Assembly (NCBI GenBank): GCA_003516765.1 | Contig: DPCD01000003.1 | Location: forward strand, 1 to 11,457 | DNA length: 11,457 bases | Source of the DNA: Clostridiales bacterium | GTDB lineage: Bacteria > Bacillota > Clostridia > Oscillospirales > Oscillospiraceae | Direction of reading: 5' to 3' | Shown here: in pieces, positions 5,960 through 11,457 of the stretch | Layout: the number at the start of each line of letters is the position of its first letter | Position numbering within the stretch: position 1 is the first letter of the stretch | Notes under the pieces: generated by a model | Databases searched by the model: none | Told to the model about the DNA's origin: nothing | The model's input: the letters and a program-made list of their open reading frames with translations, nothing else | Position numbers and translations under genes: made by a program

Positions 5960-7114
5960 ATGACTGCCATTGTGACCGACGCGCACTACCGGATGTCCGT
6001 CTCGCTCATCCGGGACCTGTTCGATCGCGGCGTGCGCGTGGCTGCGTGCGAGAAAGCGTCGATCGAAGCCCCCGTCGGTTTTGCAAGCCGTGGCGCGGCG
6101 CAGTGCGTCCGTCTGCCGGACGAGGAGTATGAGGCTGCGCTCCTTGCCCTTTGCCGCGAGGTCCTGGAAATCGAGGGCGAAAAGCCCGTACTTTTGCCGG
6201 TGGGTGCAAAGACGCTCGCCATGGTAAGCCGGAGCCGCGATGCTTTTTCCGCCGTCGCGGGGCTTTGCGCCGCGACACCTTCGCAGCTGGCGCTTTTCAA
6301 TGACAAGGCTGCCGTTTCCGCGCTGGCAAAAACGCTCGGTGTTCCGGTTCCGGAGAGCTTCGAGCGTCAGCCGGAGGAAGCGGACGAGCCGTTTTTCTCC
6401 CGCGTGCCGCTTCCCTGCGCGGTCAAGCCGCACTGCGGCGAAAGCTTCGGTCTGACCGCATCACAGCGCTACCGCATCTGCCGCACAAAAAATGAGCTGA
6501 TCGCTGCTTTCCGGCATTTTCAAACGCTCACAAACGAAGACCCCATCGTGCAGGAATACCTGCCGGGCACGGCATTCGGCTGCTCAGTCCTGGCAAAGGA
6601 CGGCGCAGTTTACCGTAGTCTCTGCCACCGCCGCGTGCGCGAATATCCGGTCTCCGGCGGACCTTCGAGCTGCTGCGAAAGCGTTTCCCGCGAGGATCTT
6701 CTTGCCTTTTCCGAAGCGCTCGTGCGGAAAACCGGGTTCACGGGTCCTGCGATGTTTGAGTTCAAATGCGCAGCCGACGGAAGTCCGCGTCTTCTGGAGG
6801 TCAACCCCCGCGTCTGGGGCACGTTTCCGCTCACGCGCGCGGCAAAGACCGATTTTGCCTACAGCTGGTTCTGCCTTGCAGCAAATCTTCCCCTGCCGGA
6901 GGAGGTCCCGGCGCAGCACGTGAAAATGGCGTACTATCCGGCGGATTTTGCCGCCGGTCTCGGCTACCTCAAAGCGGGTCAGCCCGGAAGGTTTTTTGCC
7001 GCGGCGGCGGATTTCTTGAGCCCCTGCGTCAAAAACGGCATCGCGGACCCCAAAGACCCCGCGCCCGCGCGGGTCTATTTCCGCAATCTTTTTCACCGGG
7101 GAGGTCCCAAATGA
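5960..7114 (+). CDS. ATP-grasp domain ligase (carbamoyl-phosphate-synthase-like, COG3919-type)
   Basis: The 384-residue protein has an N-terminal Rossmann-like pre-ATP-grasp region (1-105). The ATP-grasp domain follows: NDKAAVSALAKTLGVPVP (114-131), the ATP lysine Lys156 in VKPHCGES, the hinge QEYLPGTAFG (198-207) and the metal-binding acids Glu267 (FEFK), Glu280 and Asn282 (EVNPRVWGT). All core catalytic residues appear intact. Such enzymes activate a carboxylate as acyl phosphate and join it to an amine or thiol. The substrate cannot be read from sequence. GGAGGAG lies 7 bases before the ATG. The stop overlaps the next start codon (ATGA at 7111-7114), which indicates translational coupling with the PHP gene. 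Sharing an operon with a PHP hydrolase and a polysaccharide deacetylase suggests a role in a cell-envelope or glycan pathway (inference). It is not biotin carboxylase or D-Ala ligase by length and motifs. Confidence 0.85.
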   Translation: MTAIVTDAHYRMSVSLIRDLFDRGVRVAACEKASIEAPVGFASRGAAQCVRLPDEEYEAALLALCREVLEIEGEKPVLLPVGAKTLAMVSRSRDAFSAVAGLCAATPSQLALFNDKAAVSALAKTLGVPVPESFERQPEEADEPFFSRVPLPCAVKPHCGESFGLTASQRYRICRTKNELIAAFRHFQTLTNEDPIVQEYLPGTAFGCSVLAKDGAVYRSLCHRRVREYPVSGGPSSCCESVSREDLLAFSEALVRKTGFTGPAMFEFKCAADGSPRLLEVNPRVWGTFPLTRAAKTDFAYSWFCLAANLPLPEEVPAQHVKMAYYPADFAAGLGYLKAGQPGRFFAAAADFLSPCVKNGIADPKDPAPARVYFRNLFHRGGPK

Positions 7115-7830
7115 AGCTGCTTGCTGACCTGCATGTCCACTCGCGCGCCTCGCTGGACGGAAGAAGCAGCGTTGAGGCGCTGATCGAAACCGCCCGAACG
7201 CGCGGTCTTTCCGCCATCACCGTCTCGGACCACGATCTGTGTACGCCGTTGCCGGATTGTAAGGATCTGTTTCTGATTCCGGGCGTTGAAATCACGTCCG
7301 CAAATGGTCATATTCTGGGGCTGTTTTTAGACGCGCCCATCGATTTTGCCGCGCTTGGGAAATTTCCGCCTCCCGCGCAGGCGATTGCCGCAATCCACGC
7401 TTGCGGCGGGCTTGCCGTGCTGGCGCATCCGTTTGCGCCGCAGAAGCTGAGCCCCGAAGAGATTGCCCGTCTCGGCTTCGACGCCATCGAAACCGCAAAC
7501 GCCCGCGCGATGTTAAAGCCCGGCGCAAATGAAAAAGCCCGGCAGCTGTCGCAGAAGCTGTCCCTTCCCGGAACGGGCGGATCGGACGCGCACTGCGCCA
7601 AAGAGCTGGGCGGCTGCGTGACGGAGTTTTCCTGCGAGCCGTCGCCTGCCGCGCTGAAAAAAGCCTTGAAAGCCGGAAGCTGCCGCGCCGTCGAGGTCCG
7701 CGCCTGCAAATGGGTCTGGAAGGGACTGTCCAAAATCCGCCGCGAGCAAAGCTGCGGCACGGTTCTGTCGCGCTGCAAGGCGCTTTGCTATTTTGCCGCG
7801 TGCATCGCGCGCGATGTGTTTCACGTATAA
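7111..7830 (+). CDS. PHP-domain metal-dependent hydrolase
   Basis: The 239-residue protein carries a complete set of PHP metal ligands: DLHVHS with His8 and His10, SDHD with Asp40 and His41, Glu60 in GVEIT, His67 in GHILG, His106 in LAHPF, and Asp159 and His161 in GGSDAH. The family includes phosphoesterases such as histidinol phosphatase, the 3',5'-nucleotide phosphatases and 5'-3' exonucleases of the YciV group, and polymerase-associated exonucleases. Its compact size fits the COG0613-type hydrolases. The C-terminal tail (about 205-239) is basic and cysteine-containing and lies outside the core. The start is the ATG overlapping the ATP-grasp stop codon, with GGGGAGG 5 bases upstream. A longer open frame runs upstream to 6766, but it lies wholly inside the ATP-grasp gene. 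It probably removes a phosphate from an intermediate of the same pathway, though this is unproven. Confidence 0.9.
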   Translation: MKLLADLHVHSRASLDGRSSVEALIETARTRGLSAITVSDHDLCTPLPDCKDLFLIPGVEITSANGHILGLFLDAPIDFAALGKFPPPAQAIAAIHACGGLAVLAHPFAPQKLSPEEIARLGFDAIETANARAMLKPGANEKARQLSQKLSLPGTGGSDAHCAKELGGCVTEFSCEPSPAALKKALKAGSCRAVEVRACKWVWKGLSKIRREQSCGTVLSRCKALCYFAACIARDVFHV

Positions 7831-7842
7831 AGGAGAACTGCC

Positions 7843-9192
7843 ATGTCCGCTGTGACGAAAGCCATCGGTCTTGCCAAAAAGCTTAAGCACCGCTATCAGG
7901 ATGAAATCCGCGCCCGCACGCCGGTATACCTGAGCCCTGTGCGCCGCATCGAGCGCGTCAGTCTGCCGCAGAGAGTCTGCGCGATGACCTTTGACGATGG
8001 TCCGTGCCGCCTGCCTGCAAACCCGTCTTCAGACGGAAAGCCTCTGACGCTGTCGCTTCTGGAGTCTCTGGAGGCATTCGGCGCGCACGGCACATTTGAT
8101 ATCGTCGGCGATACCTCGGAAAACTACCCCGACAAGCCCGGAAAAGAGGGCTCTGCGTCCTGGGGCGGCATCCGATACGACCACTACCCCGATATTCATA
8201 AGGACGCCGACGGCGGTGCGGTTCACTGCCCGGAGCTTGTCCAGCGCATTCTGGACGGTGGACACGAAATCACCAGCCACACCTACCGCCATGTTCTCTA
8301 CGGTCCGAAACCGCTGGTCTACGGCGGCAGGCAGCCGTTTGAAAATCTTGCCGAGGTCACGCAGGACCTCCGGCGGCTCGACGAGCTCATGCGCCGCGAC
8401 TATGGCTATGCGATCAGACTCTCGCGCCCGCCGCACTATGTGGATAGCACCAAAGACGGCTTTACCAGCTACGACGCGCACGCACTGCTCGGCTACCAGT
8501 ATCTCGCGGCAAGCTTCGACGGCGCAGGATGGCTGCCGCTGGCAAGTTTTGAGGCTGAGGTGGACGCAATGCTAGCCCCCATGGAGCGCGCGCTGACGCA
8601 GAACCCGGACTGTCTGTGCGGGCAGATCATCTTCCAGAAGGACGGGTACAATATGGCGCGGCGCTCTCCGGTTGCGCAGGCGCTTCCGAAACAGCTGGCG
8701 CTGCTGCAGCAATACGGCTACCGCGTAGTCACTGTCTCGGAGCTGCTGTCTCTTTGCCCGTTTGCAGACCTCTCGCCCGAAAGCCCGGTCTTTGCGCCCG
8801 CGAAGGCGCTGCTGGAGGCAGGCTTCTGCATCTGCTACCGCGACAATACCGTCCGCCCGGAGCAAATTCTAACCCGCGGGGAGCTGTGCATGTTTGCCTT
8901 CGGCTGGAAGACGGCAGCGCGGCGCATCGAGCTGGTGCAGACAAAAACGCGCGTCTGCCGCGACGTTCCCTGCCGTCATCCCTACGCCGCTGCCATCGAA
9001 CTGGCGCTCGAGCGCGGATGTATGCAGCAAAGAGACGGGCGCTTTTTCCCGGACGAGCCGGTTTCCCCGGAGGATTTTTCCGGCTTCTGCCGTGCGCTGT
9101 TCGGGCAAAGCACGCAGAGTCCCGCCGCTCCCATCACGCATGCGCAGGCAATCGAGCTTCTTGCTGCGTTTGCCGGGCGCGAACCGCTATAA
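7843..9192 (+). CDS. NodB-type polysaccharide deacetylase with SLH-like C-terminal repeats
   Basis: The 449-residue protein has the NodB catalytic motifs: MTFDDGP with the base and metal Asp51-Asp52, SHTYRH with His146 and His150, and RPPH (195-198). Between the first two motifs lies a longer than usual insert of about 50 residues that includes a Trp-Gly-Gly and a Tyr/His-rich stretch. From about residue 307 there are two SLH-like repeats. The first (307-353) shows FADLS, a GFCICYRDNTVRPEQ core and LTRGEL, close to the SLH signature ITRAE. The second (372-420) keeps the D, G and FFPDEPV pattern but has VSPEDF where TRAE is expected. There is no signal peptide: the N-terminus is basic and polar, and an in-frame TAA lies immediately upstream (7828-7830). 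AAGGAG precedes the ATG by 7 bases, 12 bases after the PHP stop. Deacetylation of an N-acetylated sugar is the expected activity. Confidence 0.9.
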   Translation: MSAVTKAIGLAKKLKHRYQDEIRARTPVYLSPVRRIERVSLPQRVCAMTFDDGPCRLPANPSSDGKPLTLSLLESLEAFGAHGTFDIVGDTSENYPDKPGKEGSASWGGIRYDHYPDIHKDADGGAVHCPELVQRILDGGHEITSHTYRHVLYGPKPLVYGGRQPFENLAEVTQDLRRLDELMRRDYGYAIRLSRPPHYVDSTKDGFTSYDAHALLGYQYLAASFDGAGWLPLASFEAEVDAMLAPMERALTQNPDCLCGQIIFQKDGYNMARRSPVAQALPKQLALLQQYGYRVVTVSELLSLCPFADLSPESPVFAPAKALLEAGFCICYRDNTVRPEQILTRGELCMFAFGWKTAARRIELVQTKTRVCRDVPCRHPYAAAIELALERGCMQQRDGRFFPDEPVSPEDFSGFCRALFGQSTQSPAAPITHAQAIELLAAFAGREPL

Positions 9193-9217
9193 ATCGAAAC
9201 ATGCAGGAGGGGGTCCC

Positions 9218-9817
9218 ATGAATCTTGAAACCGCCGTCAAAAATCTGACCGCCCACGGTTTTTCCGTGCGCGTCTTCCGGACCGCGCAGGACGCGGCAAA
9301 CGCCATCTCGCAGGAGCTTTCCGGCAAAACCGTCGGCTTCGGCGGCAGCGTCACACTCGAGCAGATGCAGCTTTTTGAAACGCTGCAAAAGAACAATACC
9401 GTCTACTGGCACTGGAAGCAGACCCCTGCGCAGGCGCTGGAAAATGCCCGCAGCGCGCAGGTCTATCTGACCTCGGCAAACGCCATCTCGGAAACCGGCG
9501 AGATTGTCAACATCGACGGCACCGGCAACCGCGTTGCTTCCATGCTCTGCGGGCATGAGGCGCTCTATATCGTCGCAGGCGTCAACAAGCTCGCGCCCGA
9601 CCTTGCCTCCGCCATGGACCGCGCGAGAAATATCGCCGCGCCCTTAAATGCCCGCCGCCTGCAGCGCAAAACGCCCTGCGCGCTGGCAGAGCCTATGCGC
9701 TGTCATGACTGCAGCAGCCCCGAGCGTATCTGCCGCGGCTTTGTGACGCTGGCGCGTCCAATGGGCGGCATCGGACAGACGCACGTCATTTTGGTTGAAG
9801 AATCGCTCGGCTACTAA
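9218..9817 (+). CDS. Stand-alone LUD-domain (LutC/YkgG-like) protein
   Basis: The 199-residue protein belongs to the LUD superfamily (PF02589). It shows VGFGGSVTLEQMQLFETL (39-56), a TSANAISETGEIVNIDGTGNR core (85-105) and AGVNKL (120-125). A C-terminal cysteine group follows: Cys154, Cys162, Cys165 and Cys172, within TPCA, RCHDC and RICRG. In LutC the domain is part of the LutABC iron-sulfur lactate oxidation complex. LutA and LutB are absent here, and single LUD proteins of this type are common in clostridia with no settled function. The cysteines could bind a metal or an Fe-S cluster. The start at 9218 follows GGAGGGGG 4 bases upstream and is 25 bases after the deacetylase stop, so it is probably the last gene of that operon. 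An open frame extends upstream to 8894 but overlaps the deacetylase. Confidence 0.88.
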   Translation: MNLETAVKNLTAHGFSVRVFRTAQDAANAISQELSGKTVGFGGSVTLEQMQLFETLQKNNTVYWHWKQTPAQALENARSAQVYLTSANAISETGEIVNIDGTGNRVASMLCGHEALYIVAGVNKLAPDLASAMDRARNIAAPLNARRLQRKTPCALAEPMRCHDCSSPERICRGFVTLARPMGGIGQTHVILVEESLGY

Positions 9818-9824
9818 CATGCAG

Positions 9825-9860
9825 AATGTGCGCTTTCGCAATGCGAAAGCGCACATTTTT
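9825..9860 (+). terminator. Intrinsic terminator of the ATP-grasp-to-LUD operon
   Basis: Arms at 9825-9840 and 9842-9857 are perfectly complementary over 16 bases (about 14 pairs once a loop forms), followed by TTTTT (9856-9860). It starts 7 bases after the LUD stop codon. On the minus strand there is no U tract after the stem, so it may not stop the convergent exonuclease transcript efficiently, although the stem abuts that gene's stop codon. Confidence 0.92.
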
Positions 9861-10848
9861 ACTGCGGTATCTGTTTTTCTGCTCCCGTCTTTTTTGCCCG
9901 CGATCTTCCCGCGCGGCGGCGACGGCGATGGGGCGGTTTCTCGCTCACACGGCGGTAGCTCTCCGCTGCCTCGCTGTCCGGGCTGTAGACCAGACGATTG
10001 GCGCGAAGCGTCCCGTCCGGGTCCTCCGCGAGGCGCACGCGCACGAGAAATTTCCCGTCCTGTTCACACGCCGCCATTGCCATAAAGCGCTTGCCGGGCT
10101 GGGGATACCACTTGCCGCAGGTCATTGCCCCGCCGCAGACGGGGCAGACGCTTTCCTCCTGTGCCATTGCCGCAAGCGCCTGGGCTTTATCGGCGTAGCC
10201 GTGGCTCACGTGGCGGGCGACACAGCCAGGAAGCTCCGCGCCGTGGAAGCCGTTCTCGTGCTCCTTTGCCGCCTTCTCATAGGCATCGATGCCCTCTGCG
10301 AGGCGAAGTCTGCTGCAGATGAGCGCCGTGTGGTAGGCGTCTCCGAGCGCGTCGTGGGCAGGTCTTGTCGGCTCGATGCCCATGATCTGCATCGCCGAAC
10401 CCAGCGCCTTCTGCGCGCTAGAGCCGTCGGTCTGGGCATTGAAAATCAGCTGCGCGTTATACCATTTATCCACCCACGCCGTATCCATGCCATAGAGCGT
10501 GAGGTTTTCCTTCAGAATCACAATGTCGTCGAAGCCCCAGGTCAGAAAGGCGCTGTCTTCGCCGCACCAGTCGTGAAACGCCTGCATTGCCTCGGGAAAA
10601 GGCTTTCCCTGCTCCTTGAGAATTGCGTCCTTGATGCCGGTCAGACTTGCGACCTTACGGTTCATTTTTTTATAATATGCCGGGCGGATCAGCGTCTGAA
10701 ACTCGTCTGCAACCGTCCCCTCGCAGCTCATGCGGACGGCGCCGATCTGGACAATTTCTCCGCGAATCGGGCTGGGCAGGACCTTTTTTGCGCTGTAAGA
10801 GCCTGGCCATGGCTGATTCCATTCCAGATCCAAAACGATGTACTGCAT
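9859..10848 (-). CDS. DEDDh 3'-5' exonuclease with zinc-ribbon-like segment and basic tail
   Basis: The 329-residue protein opens MQYIVLDLEWNQ, with the first DEDDh acids Asp7 and Glu9. It continues with GEIVQIGAV, the middle aspartate in WGFDD (Asp107/Asp108) and the final motif HDALGDA with His165 and Asp170, so the RNase T/DnaQ-type active site is complete. It resembles the KapD-like exonucleases of Firmicutes. After the nuclease domain there is a four-cysteine segment, Cys235-x2-Cys238-x5-Cys244-x16-Cys261, which looks like a zinc ribbon. The protein ends in an Arg/Lys-rich tail (about 305-323) likely to bind nucleic acid. The start at 10848 is set by AAAGGAG 6 bases upstream; an in-frame ATG at 10929 would lie upstream of the probable promoter. 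It is monocistronic and convergent with the LUD gene. Whether the substrate is DNA or RNA cannot be told. Confidence 0.9.
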   Translation of the reverse strand: MQYIVLDLEWNQPWPGSYSAKKVLPSPIRGEIVQIGAVRMSCEGTVADEFQTLIRPAYYKKMNRKVASLTGIKDAILKEQGKPFPEAMQAFHDWCGEDSAFLTWGFDDIVILKENLTLYGMDTAWVDKWYNAQLIFNAQTDGSSAQKALGSAMQIMGIEPTRPAHDALGDAYHTALICSRLRLAEGIDAYEKAAKEHENGFHGAELPGCVARHVSHGYADKAQALAAMAQEESVCPVCGGAMTCGKWYPQPGKRFMAMAACEQDGKFLVRVRLAEDPDGTLRANRLVYSPDSEAAESYRRVSEKPPHRRRRRAGRSRAKKTGAEKQIPQ

Positions 10849-10889
10849 ACGCTTCTCCTTTGTCTTATGTTCCGGGCGCTCTGCCTGAT

Positions 10890-10918
10890 ATCGTATCACA
10901 AAACTTATCATATGTAAA
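10890..10918 (-). promoter_or_regulatory. Probable promoter of the exonuclease gene
   Basis: On the minus strand TTTACA (10918-10913) and TACGAT (10895-10890) are separated by 17 bases. The -35 matches the housekeeping consensus at five of six positions and the -10 at four. Transcription would start about 35 bases upstream of the AAAGGAG site. Confidence 0.6.
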
Positions 10919-10946
10919 CAGCTTTCCAAGCGCCCGGCATTTTGTC

Positions 10947-10974
10947 ACCCTTCCGCCCTGCGCCGCATAGCATA
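10947..10974 (+). promoter_or_regulatory. Possible sigma-K-like promoter of the amidase gene
   Basis: CACC (AC at 10947-10948) and CATAGCATA (10966-10974), 17 bases apart, fit the known sigma-K pattern of an AC-containing -35 and CATAnnnTA. No good housekeeping -35/-10 pair with normal spacing was seen in this gap. The motif is short and the call is tentative. Confidence 0.3.
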
Positions 10975-11023
10975 AAAGACCGGTGCGCACGCGCGCCGGA
11001 AGCTCAGGAAAGGCGGTTATCCC

Positions 11024-11457
11024 ATGCCCTTTTTGTTTCTCAGCCCCTCCACGCAGGAGTTTAACCCCTACATCACCGAGGGCAACGAAGAATACTGGAT
11101 GAATCTGCTAGCCGACCGGATGGAACCGTATCTGCACGCAAGCGGCGTCAACACCGTCCGAAACGACCCTGCCGCCGGCGCCGCGGGCGCGATTCGCCTG
11201 TCGAATCAGGGCGACTACGACTTTCATCTCGCGCTTCACTCCAATGCCTCGCCAGAGGCGCTTGCCGGCCAGCAGCGCGGTGTAGACTTCTACTATTATC
11301 CGGCAAGCACCGCGGGGCTTCGCATGGCAAACATCCTTGTTGACAATATCAAGCCCATCTACCCGCTGCCCGAGCGCGTGCAGGCGCGCCCCACCACCGC
11401 CATCGGCGAGGTCCGCCGGACGAAAGCGCCGTCCGTGCTGGCAGAGCTCGGCTACCA
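11024..11457 (+). CDS. N-acetylmuramoyl-L-alanine amidase, Amidase_3-like (3' end missing)
   Basis: The frame opens at the ATG at 11024 and runs off the window after 144 codons. The start follows AGGAAAGG (11006-11013) by 10 bases. The product begins MPFLFLSPSTQEFNPY and contains GNEEYWMN (20-27), IRLSNQGDYDFHLALHSNA (57-75) with probable zinc ligand His72, FYYYP, and a final LAELGY whose Glu141 fits the catalytic glutamate. This matches a clostridial subtype of zinc amidases that cleave the bond between N-acetylmuramic acid and L-alanine in peptidoglycan. The usual N-terminal GHGG zinc motif is replaced by SPSTQEFNP, so one ligand must differ or is missing. No signal peptide precedes the domain. 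Family assignment is good; activity is less certain. Confidence 0.85.
   Translation, partial: MPFLFLSPSTQEFNPYITEGNEEYWMNLLADRMEPYLHASGVNTVRNDPAAGAAGAIRLSNQGDYDFHLALHSNASPEALAGQQRGVDFYYYPASTAGLRMANILVDNIKPIYPLPERVQARPTTAIGEVRRTKAPSVLAELGY

Noticed and set aside
8894..9217. Upstream extension of the LUD-domain gene
   Set aside because: It would overlap more than 290 bases of the deacetylase in another frame. A strong GGAGG site marks the ATG at 9218, and the LUD fold begins there.
9826..10917. Plus-strand open frame of about 363 codons opposite the exonuclease
   Set aside because: Its start lies inside the terminator hairpin and it is antisense to a gene with a complete nuclease active site.

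Overview
The window reads as chromosomal DNA from a GC-rich anaerobic Firmicute, most likely an Oscillospiraceae-type Clostridium relative. This is inferred from content only: strong GGAGG ribosome binding sites, TTGACA/TATAAT-type promoters, a clostridial NifS/NifU pair with a Cys-rich NifU tail, a DUF2974 hydrolase, a small COG2426 membrane protein, and a cell-wall amidase of a clostridial subtype. There are eleven protein genes (the first and last are cut by the window edges), no RNA genes, no mobile elements and no CRISPR array. Coding density is high and no gap exceeds about 250 bases.

Region 1 (1-2337): the 3' part of a YgeW-type knotted carbamoyltransferase, then carbamate kinase. In anaerobes this pair commonly sits in purine-degradation clusters, where a carbamoyl group is passed to carbamoyl phosphate and then to ADP, yielding ATP. 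The 246-base spacer between the genes holds five consecutive hairpins. A strong two-way terminator closes the region.

Region 2 (2341-4066, minus strand): cysteine desulfurase and NifU-type scaffold, an iron-sulfur cluster assembly operon. It has a well-formed promoter whose -35 box lies inside an imperfect palindrome, a likely operator.

Region 3 (4144-5902): a divergent promoter drives a DUF2974 alpha/beta-hydrolase and a COG2426 membrane protein, followed by a terminator.

Region 4 (5901-9860): a promoter drives four tightly spaced genes: an ATP-grasp ligase, a PHP-domain metallohydrolase, a polysaccharide deacetylase with SLH-like repeats but no signal peptide, and a stand-alone LUD-domain protein. 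A perfect hairpin terminator ends the unit. The ATP-grasp/PHP/deacetylase trio is the best candidate for an uncharacterised pathway, perhaps making or modifying a cell-envelope glycan or conjugate.

Region 5 (9859-11457): a minus-strand DEDDh exonuclease with a zinc-ribbon-like segment and an arginine-rich tail, and a divergent, truncated N-acetylmuramoyl-L-alanine amidase gene running off the right edge.
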